Shown here: in pieces, positions 52,772 to 62,297 of the stretch
Numbering within the stretch: position 1 is the first letter of the stretch
Layout: the number at the start of each line of letters is the position of its first letter
Source: Aquirufa rosea
GTDB lineage: Bacteria; Bacteroidota; Bacteroidia; Cytophagales; Spirosomataceae
Direction of reading: 5' to 3'
Length of the DNA stretch: 64,000 bases
Assembly: GCF_004118285.1 (NCBI RefSeq)
Contig: NZ_SDHY01000001.1
Span: forward strand, 1-64,000
The notes under the pieces: generated by a model
Database searches by the model: none
The model's input: the letters and a program-made list of their open reading frames with translations, nothing else
Told to the model about the DNA's origin: nothing
Translations under genes and position numbers: made by a program

Positions 52772-53218
52772 TTACATTTTTTTTAAAATGAAATGTTCTT
52801 TTTGAGCCATTTTATTGAAACGAAAAAATCCCAATTCAAATAGATCCACACTATGAATAACCCTAGGATCATCTATTAAAGTATCCCAAATATCCTGACT
52901 TAAAGTGTTCTTATAAGGATTAATAATGAACAAGATGGAATTGGATTTTGCTTGAGGAATCAAAATCTCATCTATTTGTTGATATACTTCTGGGCTTAGT
53001 GTAGGAATTACTAGGGGAATTACTTTATTCTCATCAATCACCTTGGCATAAAATTGACTGATGCCCAATATTAACTCCTCTATGCTATTTTGAGTAGGTA
53101 ATCTTTGATTTAAAATTGGATTAATTACTTCCGTATATAGTTTATAGACAGAGGGAGAATGTAGGCCATGGCTTGTTTGGGCCCTAAAATTGAACACCCA
53201 TTTTTGTATAAATCGCAT
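52772..53218 (-). CDS. Shortened methyltransferase-like protein
   Basis: 148 residues. The N-terminus (AQTSHGLHSPSVYKLYTEVI) and the C-terminus (RVIHSVDLFELGFFRFN, then EHFIL) match the two ends of a Bacteroidota class I SAM methyltransferase-like family as I know it, but the middle that should hold the SAM-binding GxGxG-type motif is absent and replaced by a short stretch. Either an in-frame reduction or a distinct relative. Starts at a TAATG overlap with the apaG stop, so the two are co-transcribed. No enzymatic role can be claimed. Confidence 0.65.
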   Translation of the reverse strand: MRFIQKWVFNFRAQTSHGLHSPSVYKLYTEVINPILNQRLPTQNSIEELILGISQFYAKVIDENKVIPLVIPTLSPEVYQQIDEILIPQAKSNSILFIINPYKNTLSQDIWDTLIDDPRVIHSVDLFELGFFRFNKMAQKEHFILKKM

Positions 53219-53604
53219 TAGTTTAAGATGTAGGCTGGTGCAAGTTCAAAAGGTGGTATCTTAACCGTGAACGTGGATTGGTCTTCTAAATTGAGAAAGG
53301 TATAATGACCGCTCATTTTACCTAAATTACCGATTATTGGACAGCCAGAAGTGTAAGTAAAGGAATGATTAGGTTCAATAATGGGTTGTTGACCTACCAC
53401 TCCTAAACCATTGACATGCTCGGTTTTACCTGAACCATCCTGGATTTTCCAAAATCTACTGACTAATTGTGCAGGTTGTTTACTTAGGTTTTTGATTGTA
53501 ATTTGGTAAGAGAAAAAATGCTGATAAGGTTTTTGAATTTCGTATTCAGACATGTGCTGCGTCTCTACAGCTATATAAAAACCATTGGAGATGGATTCAA
53601 TCAT
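53218..53604 (-). CDS. apaG: ApaG domain protein
   Basis: 128-residue beta-sandwich of the ApaG/DUF525 family. The conserved core is seen in HFFSYQITIKNLSKQPAQLV, followed by GVVGQQPIIEPNHSFTYTSG and MSGHYTF. ApaG has been linked to cation efflux and Ap4A metabolism but its molecular function is unclear. It starts 4 bases from the divergent ung start. Confidence 0.93.
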   Translation of the reverse strand: MIESISNGFYIAVETQHMSEYEIQKPYQHFFSYQITIKNLSKQPAQLVSRFWKIQDGSGKTEHVNGLGVVGQQPIIEPNHSFTYTSGCPIIGNLGKMSGHYTFLNLEDQSTFTVKIPPFELAPAYILN

Positions 53605-53608
53605 AATT

Positions 53609-54313
53609 ATGGATCAAAATGATAGCAAAATAGCTCGAAATTTAACTGATTTACTAATGAATGACTGGAAAAATATTTTCCTGTCAGACTTGGGTAAAGC
53701 TTATTTTGATTCTTTGGGAGATCAGCTAATAGAACGGGTAAATTCGGAAAAAGTTTTTCCTCCTTTAGCATCTGTTTTCCAGGCATTTAACCTTTGTTCC
53801 TTTGAAGATACACAGGTAGTTTTGATTGGTCAAGATCCATATCATGGACCAGGACAAGCCCATGGATTATGCTTTTCTGTTCCTAATGGGATAGCTTTAC
53901 CTCCTTCTCTCAAGAATATCAAAAAAGAATTACATCAAGATTTAGATGTATGGATGAATCATGAATCGGGCGATTTGACTCATTGGGCGAAACAAGGCGT
54001 TTTGATGCTGAATACCATTTTAACTGTATCAGAAGATAAACCAGGTTCGCATGCACATTTGGGTTGGCAACAATTGACTTCCTTTGCGCTTGATAAATTA
54101 AATACAGAAAAGGAACATTTGGTTTTTTTACTGTGGGGAGCTCATGCCCAAAAATTAGCTTCTAGCATTGATCGAAACAAACATTTGCTTTTGGAAGCAG
54201 CACATCCTTCACCTTTGTCGGCTAATCGGGGAGGTTGGTTTGGGAATCACCATTTTTCTAAGACCAATGAATATTTATTGGCCCATGATAAGAAACCTAT
54301 TCAATGGCTATAG
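53609..54313 (+). CDS. ung: Uracil-DNA glycosylase, family 1
   Basis: Removes uracil from DNA. 234 residues from the ATG at 53609 (MDQNDSKIARN); an in-frame ATG at 53585 would overlap apaG. Catalytic water-activating motif VLIGQDPYHGPGQAHGLCFS, and the leucine-loop HPSPLSANRGGW. LLWGAHAQ is also typical. Its last bases overlap the convergent gene by 6. Confidence 0.97.
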   Translation: MDQNDSKIARNLTDLLMNDWKNIFLSDLGKAYFDSLGDQLIERVNSEKVFPPLASVFQAFNLCSFEDTQVVLIGQDPYHGPGQAHGLCFSVPNGIALPPSLKNIKKELHQDLDVWMNHESGDLTHWAKQGVLMLNTILTVSEDKPGSHAHLGWQQLTSFALDKLNTEKEHLVFLLWGAHAQKLASSIDRNKHLLLEAAHPSPLSANRGGWFGNHHFSKTNEYLLAHDKKPIQWL

Positions 54314-54604
54314 TTTCTTAAGTTGACTAGGGAAATAGACATGTTGGTTAGGGAATTCTTTCAATAAAAATCGCGTTACAAGGCCCTCTATAAATGATGT
54401 TTCCTGCTCAAATTCTGCGGGCAACCAACATTGTAAACTAAAACCTTTAGAGTCTGGCTCTTGATGGGATTGAATTTCAAACAAGTATACATCTTGAATG
54501 AAATCTTGCTTTTCTATTTCAGGTAGAATGATTTTTTTAAGTGCTATGACGGCCTTTTCTTCGACTGAGTTTTCGAAAAAAAGGGATAAATTATATTGAA
54601 TCAT
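54308..54604 (-). CDS. Small DUF4286-like protein
   Basis: 98 residues, beginning MIQYNLSLFFENSVEEKAV and with QSHQEPDSKGFSLQCWLPAE in the middle. I match it to DUF4286 from general style and length, not with certainty. No membrane segment. It overlaps the FAD/Fe-S gene by 4 bases (ATGA), so the two are coupled. Function unknown. Confidence 0.65.
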   Translation of the reverse strand: MIQYNLSLFFENSVEEKAVIALKKIILPEIEKQDFIQDVYLFEIQSHQEPDSKGFSLQCWLPAEFEQETSFIEGLVTRFLLKEFPNQHVYFPSQLKKL

Positions 54605-57561
54605 ATGGATATGGAATGATTAGCAAGTGACTGATACAGAATTTCAACCGTGTGGTAAGATTTTTTGTCAATACCATCTTTGATTTGATGCCTACAAGAT
54701 GTTCCATTACTAGCAATGACCGTGGAGCTAGGTTTCGACAAAATACTTGGGAATAGTACCAGGTTTGCGATTTGATTGGAAATTTTAAAATGCTTTTTCT
54801 CATATCCAAAAGATCCTGCCATCCCGCAACATCCTGAGGGAATTAATTCAACCTCATGTCCTTCTGGGAAAGCTAACACTTGTCTAGTGGAACTTAAACC
54901 CGCTATTGATTTTTGATGGCAATGTCCATGCAACACGATTTTCCTTGATTTGGTGCCAAAGGCAGATTTTTGAATTCTTTTTGCCTTTATTTCCTGAGCT
55001 AAAAATTCATCAATCAATAAGCAATGTTTTTTTAGTTCTTGCGCATCTGATTTTAGCTCTGGGTCCACCAATAAAGGTATTTCATCCCTGAAGCTTAGAA
55101 TAGCACTTGGTTCTACACCTATAAAAGGCTTGTCAGCACGAATGAATTCTTTCAATATGCTAACGTTTTGATTGGCTAACTTTTTGGCTTCAATCAACAT
55201 ACCTTTTGACAAATAACTTCTTCCACTGACAATTCCTAAAGGAATCTCTACTCCATATCCTAATTCATTTAAGAGCAAGATGGCCTTTTTACCAATTTCG
55301 ACGTCATTGTAATTCGTGAATTCATCTGCAAAAAAATAGAGCATGCCCAAAGGCATATTTTCTTGAGAAATCTTTCTTTTGTAGGTAATAAACCAATCTT
55401 CTAGACTGCGAAAGGATACCTTGGGGATACTTCTTTCCCAGGAAAAACCCATGAAACTTTTTATGATGACACTGGTCAGAGGGAATTCAACAGCAAAATT
55501 GTAGAGCGGAGATATTTTTCTAGCCCATTTTTGAATGATAGGGAAGTGGCCGATCAGTTGTGTTCTCCAAGGCGTTCCATCTTCGAGGTAACTTTGCTGT
55601 AAGGTTTCAGCTTTTAATTTACTGATATCTACCCCAGACGGACATTCTGTTTGACATCCTTTACAGGAGAGACATAAATCTAGAATTTCCTTTAATTGAG
55701 GCTCTGAAAAAGGCTTTTCTGTCTCTGAAGACAATACCTGCCTAAGCATGTTGGCACGAGCACGGGTACTGTCTTTCTCTTGTAAGGTGGCCATATAACT
55801 AGGACACATAGTACCTCCAGTAACAGCTGTTTTTTTGCAATCTCCTGAACCTGAGCATTTTTCAGCAAGGGTTAATGGATTTTTCAATGATTCATAATCA
55901 AAGAAATAGTTTCGCTGCAACTCTTTTTTTTCTTGAATCCTAAATGCTTCATCCATGGGTGGAGTATTAACTATTTTCCCCGGATTTAGCACATTGGATG
56001 GATCAAAAACATATTTAATTTCTTGAAACAATTCATATACCTCAGCACCCATGATTTCAGGAATAAATTCCCCTCTTAATCGTCCATCACCATGCTCTCC
56101 ACTTAATGAACCCTGGTATTTTTTTAGTATTTGAACGGTTTCACTCAATAAATCTCTAAAAAGTTTTTTCCCCTCCTTGGATTTTAAATCGATGAAAGGT
56201 TCGATATGTAATTCTCCCGCACCGGCATGGGCATAATATGCCGCTTTTACCTGATGACGAGCTAATAAATCCTGTATATCTGCCACGTAATTGGGCAAAT
56301 CCTCTGGGTCTACGGCACAATCTTCAATCAGATTAACGGCCTGTTTGTCTCCGATAATATTTCGAATTAATCCTAACCCAGCTTTACGAATATCCCAGCC
56401 TTGAGCAATTTCTTCTCCGACCAAAATGGGAGCCGCATAACCTAAACTTTGGGCATTTAGTTTTTCGATGAATCGATGAGCTTTGTTTTCACTGCTCGAT
56501 GCTTCATCACCCCTAAACTCCACCATCAAAATGGCCGCAGGTTTACCTTGTATAAAACTTCGATCTTTTTGAAAATTTGGATGACCTTCTGTAAATGATA
56601 AAATAAAATCATCCACTAACTCGGATGCAGTTGGTTGACTGCTTAAAGCTAATAAATTGGCTTGTAGGGATTCTTGAATGGAGTGACAGTGAACACAAAC
56701 CAAGCAAACATCTGACGAGGGAATATCCAGTAACTGAAGTTTTAAGGTATGAACGACGGCCAAGGTTCCTTCTGACCCAGCTATTAAGGACGATAAATTG
56801 AATGGTTTTCCCTGTGGATTAAAGGGTTGCATGTCAATTAAAGCATCCAAAGCATATCCCGTATTTCTCCGTTTGATGCTAGCTTTAGGGAATTTACTTC
56901 TAATCAAATCCTGAACAGTAGGATTATTTAAGATTCGATGTAATTCCCGGTAAATCTTCCCTTCTAAATTTTGCAGATTAGTTTTTTTGTAAAACTCCTC
57001 GATGCTTAAGGGATGAGTATAAATCTCTGTTCCATCGGATAAAATAGCTTTTGTCTCTAATAGATGATCTCTTACGCTTCCCCATACGATGGAATGAAGT
57101 CCGCAGGAATTATTCCCAACCATACCCCCAATCAAAGCTCGGTTAGCCGTAGAAGTTTCGGGTCCAAAAAATAATCCAGTCTTTTTAATTGAGGTATTTA
57201 AATCATCTCGAACGATGCCTGGCTCTAACCAAATGGTCTTTTCTTTTTTGTTGAGTGAAATGATTTTACTCATGGCTGAGGATATCTCCATCACAATTCC
57301 ATCTCCCACAACCTGACCTGCCAAAGAGGTTCCAGCTCCTCTGGGTATGATACCTAATTTATTATTTTTGGCAAATTGAATCAGCCTTTTAATATCTTTG
57401 GAAGAAGAGGGGATAGCTACTGCCTGAGGTTGAACTTGGTAAACTGAGGCATCTGTAGCGTATATTTTTCGGGCTATTTGAGAGGATTGAGAAGTATCAA
57501 AGTATAATTTGCCTTCAAAATGAGCAGATAGTGTATGAAATTCTCGGTTACTCCAAGCCAT
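54601..57561 (-). CDS. FAD-linked oxidase and Fe-S protein (D-lactate dehydrogenase type)
   Basis: 986-residue two-module oxidoreductase. N-terminal FAD-binding domain with PRGAGTSLAGQVVGDGIVM, then the FAD-oxidase C-terminal domain (SGEHGDGRLRGEF). The C-terminal part has two 4Fe-4S motifs (CSGSGDCKK and CLSCKGCQTECPSG) and the CCG-type domain with GHCHQKS and SGCCGMAGSFG. The likely substrate is D-lactate or another 2-hydroxyacid, with electrons to quinone. The substrate is inferred from the family, not shown. Confidence 0.88.
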   Translation of the reverse strand: MAWSNREFHTLSAHFEGKLYFDTSQSSQIARKIYATDASVYQVQPQAVAIPSSSKDIKRLIQFAKNNKLGIIPRGAGTSLAGQVVGDGIVMEISSAMSKIISLNKKEKTIWLEPGIVRDDLNTSIKKTGLFFGPETSTANRALIGGMVGNNSCGLHSIVWGSVRDHLLETKAILSDGTEIYTHPLSIEEFYKKTNLQNLEGKIYRELHRILNNPTVQDLIRSKFPKASIKRRNTGYALDALIDMQPFNPQGKPFNLSSLIAGSEGTLAVVHTLKLQLLDIPSSDVCLVCVHCHSIQESLQANLLALSSQPTASELVDDFILSFTEGHPNFQKDRSFIQGKPAAILMVEFRGDEASSSENKAHRFIEKLNAQSLGYAAPILVGEEIAQGWDIRKAGLGLIRNIIGDKQAVNLIEDCAVDPEDLPNYVADIQDLLARHQVKAAYYAHAGAGELHIEPFIDLKSKEGKKLFRDLLSETVQILKKYQGSLSGEHGDGRLRGEFIPEIMGAEVYELFQEIKYVFDPSNVLNPGKIVNTPPMDEAFRIQEKKELQRNYFFDYESLKNPLTLAEKCSGSGDCKKTAVTGGTMCPSYMATLQEKDSTRARANMLRQVLSSETEKPFSEPQLKEILDLCLSCKGCQTECPSGVDISKLKAETLQQSYLEDGTPWRTQLIGHFPIIQKWARKISPLYNFAVEFPLTSVIIKSFMGFSWERSIPKVSFRSLEDWFITYKRKISQENMPLGMLYFFADEFTNYNDVEIGKKAILLLNELGYGVEIPLGIVSGRSYLSKGMLIEAKKLANQNVSILKEFIRADKPFIGVEPSAILSFRDEIPLLVDPELKSDAQELKKHCLLIDEFLAQEIKAKRIQKSAFGTKSRKIVLHGHCHQKSIAGLSSTRQVLAFPEGHEVELIPSGCCGMAGSFGYEKKHFKISNQIANLVLFPSILSKPSSTVIASNGTSCRHQIKDGIDKKSYHTVEILYQSLANHSISI

Positions 57562-57708
57562 GGGTATTTATTAATCTGTTAAAATTACAAAAATCCAGTC
57601 TTACCAACATATTGCCATTCAAAGTTTATACCATCTATTCATATAAATAGGGGATTATTAATGCTTACTGCTTATTAACTTTAAGATTATTGTGCAAATT
57701 GATACTTT

Positions 57709-58953
57709 ATGAAATTTTTAAGACAAGTATTTGAGAGTCTATTATTTGCCTATCAGGCCCTTAGATCTAATATCATGCGCACTACCTTGTCTTTGTTGGG
57801 GGTAAGTGTTGGGATTTTTGCTATTGTAGCTGTATTTACAGCTGTAGATTCCTTGAACGGAAAAATCCGTTCGGAAATTGATTCATTTGCTGGATCAGGT
57901 GTTTTATATGTGGGCAAATGGCCATGGTTAATGCAGAATAATTATCCTTGGTGGAAATACTTGAATCGTCCGGAAATTAAATATTCAGAGTTTAGGTACT
58001 TAAAAGAAAATCTGACTTCTGCTAAGGCTGTAGCGATTATTGATGGAGGTAGAACTGGAACTGTTTCCAGTGGTAGTAACAGCATGGATATTAATATCAC
58101 AGGAGCTAGTTATGATTATAATCAAGTGACAAGTTGTCCAATTAGCGATGGAAGGTATTTTTTACCCATTGAGGCAGATAATGGATTAAATGTAGCTATC
58201 ATTGGTTCTAAAGTAGCAGCTAATTTGTCTAATGGGGAGCCAATTATCGGTCGAATTATTAAATTAAATGGAATTAAGTTTGCTGTGATTGGTGTCATTG
58301 AACAAAAAGGAAATGACATGTTGGGCTTTGGTGGCTCACCAGATGAAAAAGTGATTATACCTTACCTGACCTATGCTAGTATTTTTCAAAAGGATCGTCC
58401 GCAACCAGATATATCAGTTAAAGCATTCGAAGATGATGTGAATCAGCAGAATTTGGAGGGAGATATTACAGGTATGATGCGCAGTCTACGGTCAATTAAA
58501 CCTAAGCAAGAAGACTCATTTTCTATTAATCGAATGGATGGATTGAACCAGTTTTTTGATGGTATTTTTTCTGTTTTGAATGTAGCAGGGGCCTTGATTG
58601 CAGGATTTTCTCTGCTTGTGGGAGGTTTTGGTATAGCCAATATTATGTTTGTTTCTGTGAAAGAAAGAACCAATATCATAGGTATCCAGAAATCTTTGGG
58701 GGCGAAAAATTATTTCATACTATTCCAGTTCCTGTTTGAGGCCGTGTTTTTGAGTTTGATTGGAGGATTAGTTGGGATTGGATTAGTAGTCTTGATTACA
58801 TTTATACCCCAGGATGCTTTGCCACTTAGTTTAAGTTTTAAAAATGTATTAAGTGGTTTAATGATCTCTAGTTTCATAGGAATTTTATCGGGTATCATTC
58901 CTGCCTGGGTGGCAGCAAAAATGGATCCTGTTATTGCGATCCGCTCTAAATAG
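57709..58953 (+). CDS. ABC transporter permease (MacB/FtsX type)
   Basis: 414 residues, four membrane segments: one near the N-terminus (RTTLSLLGVSVGIFAIVAV), a large periplasmic MacB-type domain, then three at about residues 285-405 including FLSLIGGLVGIGLVVLITFI. KERTNIIGIQKSLGAKN is the cytoplasmic coupling loop of FtsX-like permeases. No ATPase gene is next to it, so the partner is elsewhere. Substrate unknown. Confidence 0.9.
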   Translation: MKFLRQVFESLLFAYQALRSNIMRTTLSLLGVSVGIFAIVAVFTAVDSLNGKIRSEIDSFAGSGVLYVGKWPWLMQNNYPWWKYLNRPEIKYSEFRYLKENLTSAKAVAIIDGGRTGTVSSGSNSMDINITGASYDYNQVTSCPISDGRYFLPIEADNGLNVAIIGSKVAANLSNGEPIIGRIIKLNGIKFAVIGVIEQKGNDMLGFGGSPDEKVIIPYLTYASIFQKDRPQPDISVKAFEDDVNQQNLEGDITGMMRSLRSIKPKQEDSFSINRMDGLNQFFDGIFSVLNVAGALIAGFSLLVGGFGIANIMFVSVKERTNIIGIQKSLGAKNYFILFQFLFEAVFLSLIGGLVGIGLVVLITFIPQDALPLSLSFKNVLSGLMISSFIGILSGIIPAWVAAKMDPVIAIRSK

Positions 58954-58954
58954 G

Positions 58955-58980
58955 AAAAGGCCATCGTTTGATGGCCTTTT
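58955..58980. terminator. Bidirectional terminator between the ABC permease and mdh
   Basis: AAAAGGCCATC and GATGGCCTTTT, perfect 11 bp stem with GTTT loop; T-rich on the plus strand. Confidence 0.85.
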
Positions 58981-59003
58981 CATTTGAAATTTATTTGGGC
59001 TTT

Positions 59004-59939
59004 TTATAAACTCAAAGTACTTAAAACTGAGTTCATATTACGTACAGCATCAGCAGATTTGTTGAAAGCAGCTTGTTCGTCTGCTGTTAATTTATAATCA
59101 ACAATTTTCTCCCACCCGTTTTTGCCTAAAACTACTGGTACACCTAAGCAGATATCAGATTGTCCATATTCTCCATCTAAGGAAACACAGCAAGCCATAA
59201 TCTTTTTTTCATCACGTACAATAGCTTCTACTAGTGCAGCTCCAGCTGCACCTGGGGCATACCATGCAGAAGTGCCTAATAAGCCTGTCAAAGTAGCGCC
59301 ACCTACCATGGTGTCGGCTGCAACTTTATCTAATGTCTCAGCAGATAAGAACTGACTTACTGGAACACCATTATAAGTAGCTAATCTTTTCAATGGAATC
59401 ATAGTTGTATCCCCGTGTCCACCGATAACAGTTCCGTGAATATCATTGATAGAAACATCCATGGCTTTAGCTAAATAGCATTTGAAACGAGCGGAATCTA
59501 ATGTTCCACCCATACCAATAATGCGGTGTTTGTCTAAACCAGCCACAGATTTAGCCAAATAAGTCATGGTGTCCATTGGATTTGATATAATCACAATGAT
59601 TGGATTTTTGGAATACTTTAAGATGTTCTCCACCACACTCTTCACAATACCTGCATTTACGCCAATGAGTTCTTCACGGGTCATGCCTGGTTTTCTTGGC
59701 AATCCAGAGGTTATTACAACAACATCTGAATTAGCAGTTTTGGAATAATCATTGGTTGAGCCTACCAATTTGGTATCAAAACCTAAAAGAGAGGCAGTTT
59801 GGTACATATCCAAAGTCTTGCCTTCTGCAATTCCCTCCTTGATGTCTAATAATACTAATTCATCAGCTAATTCTTTTCTAGCGATGTTGTCAGCACATGT
59901 AGCACCTACAGCACCAGCTCCTACTACGGTAATTTTCAT
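59004..59939 (-). CDS. mdh: Malate dehydrogenase
   Basis: TCA cycle; malate to oxaloacetate with NAD. 311 residues. Nucleotide-binding MKITVVGAGAVGATCADNIA at the start, substrate Args in GLPRKPGMTREEL, and the catalytic His in VIGGHGDTTMIP. LDH-like subgroup as in other Bacteroidota. Confidence 0.96.
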   Translation of the reverse strand: MKITVVGAGAVGATCADNIARKELADELVLLDIKEGIAEGKTLDMYQTASLLGFDTKLVGSTNDYSKTANSDVVVITSGLPRKPGMTREELIGVNAGIVKSVVENILKYSKNPIIVIISNPMDTMTYLAKSVAGLDKHRIIGMGGTLDSARFKCYLAKAMDVSINDIHGTVIGGHGDTTMIPLKRLATYNGVPVSQFLSAETLDKVAADTMVGGATLTGLLGTSAWYAPGAAGAALVEAIVRDEKKIMACCVSLDGEYGQSDICLGVPVVLGKNGWEKIVDYKLTADEQAAFNKSADAVRNMNSVLSTLSL

Positions 59940-60079
59940 TGTGGTATGATTTTAATGATTTTTATTGAGCAAAAAAACTTTCCTAAATTACAACAAAAGC
60001 ATTAAATATTTCTAAAATCAGATAGATTATACAAATAAGGACAAAGCCTATTAGATTTTAGTATTCAGTTTGTATATTT

Positions 60080-60517
60080 ATGGATAAATCTAAGTTTATG
60101 ACGAAAGGCGCCACCTTTATTGACCGCATATTGAGTTCATCATTTTTTAAAGAAGCCTTGGTGAAGGGTGAGAATTTAATGGTAAACAATAAATATGGAT
60201 TATTAAATTTAGTAAAGAATGCGTTGATTAAGGTCAATGAAACAGCTTCAAAAAGTAATATATCTGTAGTTCGTTTGTTAAATCATTATATTGTTTTGTT
60301 TAGTCAAATGATTAAAGCATACGTACAAGGAACTTATCGAAAATTACCCGCTATTACATTGGCTAAAATTGCCGCGGTTTTAATTTATTTTATATCGCCG
60401 TTTGATTTTATACCCGACTTATTGCCTATTATAGGATTCACTGATGATTTGGCTTTAGTATTATGGGTAGGTAAATCCATCAAAGAGGAACTGGATGAAT
60501 TTGAAAAACAAATGTAA
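60080..60517 (+). CDS. YkvA/DUF1232 family membrane protein
   Basis: 145 residues. The DUF1232 motif is in LIYFISPFDFIPDLLPIIGF with TDDLALVLWV after it. N-terminal part is soluble and basic. Members are membrane proteins of unknown function in many bacteria. Upstream of tatA by 68 bases. Confidence 0.88.
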   Translation: MDKSKFMTKGATFIDRILSSSFFKEALVKGENLMVNNKYGLLNLVKNALIKVNETASKSNISVVRLLNHYIVLFSQMIKAYVQGTYRKLPAITLAKIAAVLIYFISPFDFIPDLLPIIGFTDDLALVLWVGKSIKEELDEFEKQM

Positions 60518-60585
60518 TCTTTGGCCATTTGAGAAGGATTTCTGATTAGTATTGAATATATTTACAAAATTTTTAATTAAAGAAA

Positions 60586-60795
60586 ATGATGAGCATAGCA
60601 AGTATATTGTTGTTTTTGAATGGTTTAGGAGGAGGAGAGCTTTTATTAATCGGTTTAGCCATCCTATTATTTTTTGGTGGTAAAAAATTACCTGAATTAA
60701 TGCGTGGACTAGGAAAAGGTATTCGTGAGTTTCAGGATGCCAAGAATGAAGTAAAAGATCAAATCAATAAAGAACTAGACGAGACAAAGAAGTAA
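60586..60795 (+). CDS. tatA: Twin-arginine translocase subunit TatA/TatE
   Basis: 69 residues: a membrane helix (LLLIGLAILLFFGGKKLPE), the amphipathic helix (LMRGLGKGIREFQDAKNEV) and a charged tail. TatC is not in the window. It could move the Tat-like Gfo/Idh protein seen at 18.5 kb. The start may be the first or second of two adjacent ATG codons. Confidence 0.93.
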   Translation: MMSIASILLFLNGLGGGELLLIGLAILLFFGGKKLPELMRGLGKGIREFQDAKNEVKDQINKELDETKK

Positions 60796-60819
60796 TTCCT
60801 AGCTTAACCTAATTAATCT

Positions 60820-60849
60820 GCATAGTTGGACTTGTCCAACTATGCTTTT
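60820..60849 (+). terminator. Terminator of tatA
   Basis: GCATAGTTGGA and TCCAACTATGC, perfect 11 bp stem with CTTG loop, then TTTTG. Confidence 0.88.
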
Positions 60850-60874
60850 GTGTTTTATTGAATAGCTTCATTGG

Positions 60875-62293
60875 ATGAATATATCCCAACTTACATATAG
60901 TGAATTAAGGAATTTATTAGACCAAGGTAAATTATCTTGTGTTCAAATAGTAACCTTTTATTTAAGTCAAATAGAGGCTTATAATGCCAGCCTGAACGCG
61001 TTTTTGGAGGTTTACTCTGAGGAAGCTTTAGATAAAGCTGCGCAAATAGATCAGAAGATAGCTAGTGGTACAGCTGGTGAACTAGCGGGATTGGTGGTAG
61101 GTATTAAAGATTTACTTTGCTATGAGGATCATCGTTCGTATGCTGGAAGTAAAATCTTACAGACGTTTAAGTCTACATTTTCTGCTACAGCAGTTCAACG
61201 ATTAATTGATCAAGATGCGATCATCATAGGTCGACAAAACTGTGATGAATTTGGTATGGGGTCCACTAATGAAAATTCGGCATTTGGTCCTGCACTCAAT
61301 TTTAAAAATACGGCTCATGTGGCTGGTGGTAGCTCTGGTGGTTCTGCTGTGGCAGTACAAGCCAATATGTGCCATGTTTCCTTAGGCACTGATACGGGGG
61401 GCTCCATTCGAATGCCTGCCTCTTTTTGTGGTGTCATGGGTTTGAAACCTACTTATGGTCGAGTTTCTAGATGGGGTTTAATAGCTTATGCTTCTTCTTT
61501 TGATAGCATAGGGCCAATAGCCAGAAATGTTTCGGATTTGGCTTGTGTGATGAAATACATTTCTGGAAAGGATAGTTATGATAGTACGGTAGTTTCAGTG
61601 GATGAAATTTCAAAGTCAGCGCCTTTGACTTCTAGTAAGAAAATAGCCTATATAAAGGAAATGGCTGAACATTCAAGTCTACAACCGGAAATTAAACAGG
61701 CTTTTTTCGAACGATTGGAGTATTTAAGGCTAAAGGGATATGAAATAATTCCTGTTGATTTTCCTTTTGTGGATGCTTTATTGCCTACCTATTATGTGCT
61801 TACTACTGCTGAAGCTAGTTCTAATTTATCTCGATTTGATGGGGTGAAATATGGTCATAGGACCGAGGTTCCAGTGAAAGATTTATTGGATATGTATAAG
61901 AAGACCAGGGATGAAGCGTTTGGGGAGGAGGTTAAACGAAGAATTATGTTAGGGACTTTTGTGCTAAGTGCTGATTATTATGATGCCTATTATACCAAAG
62001 CTCAAAAGGTTAGGCGTTTGATTAAAGAATATACGCAACAATTGTTGAAAGTATTTGACTTTATCGTATCGCCAACTACCTCGACTACGGCATATCGACT
62101 AGGGGAAAAAACCTTGGATCCATTGCAGATGTATTTAGGTGATTTGTTTACAGTTCAGGCTAATGTAGCAGGACTTCCTGCTGTTTCTATTCCTATGGGA
62201 GAGGATTCATCTGCTTTACCTATGGGCTTTCAGATAATGGGGGATGTGTTTCAGGAAGAGGCATTATTAAATTTGGCGAGTGAATTAGTCTAA
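60875..62293 (+). CDS. gatA: Aspartyl/glutamyl-tRNA amidotransferase subunit A
   Basis: Amidase subunit for misacylated Gln- and Asn-tRNA. 472 residues. The Ser-cisSer-Lys triad is visible: Lys in VVGIKDLLCYE, cis-Ser and Ser in GGSSGGSAVAV and TDTGGSIRMPASFCG. GatB and GatC are not beside it, as in many genomes of this phylum. Followed 4 bases later by the lytic transglycosylase gene. Confidence 0.95.
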   Translation: MNISQLTYSELRNLLDQGKLSCVQIVTFYLSQIEAYNASLNAFLEVYSEEALDKAAQIDQKIASGTAGELAGLVVGIKDLLCYEDHRSYAGSKILQTFKSTFSATAVQRLIDQDAIIIGRQNCDEFGMGSTNENSAFGPALNFKNTAHVAGGSSGGSAVAVQANMCHVSLGTDTGGSIRMPASFCGVMGLKPTYGRVSRWGLIAYASSFDSIGPIARNVSDLACVMKYISGKDSYDSTVVSVDEISKSAPLTSSKKIAYIKEMAEHSSLQPEIKQAFFERLEYLRLKGYEIIPVDFPFVDALLPTYYVLTTAEASSNLSRFDGVKYGHRTEVPVKDLLDMYKKTRDEAFGEEVKRRIMLGTFVLSADYYDAYYTKAQKVRRLIKEYTQQLLKVFDFIVSPTTSTTAYRLGEKTLDPLQMYLGDLFTVQANVAGLPAVSIPMGEDSSALPMGFQIMGDVFQEEALLNLASELV

Positions 62294-62297
62294 TACT

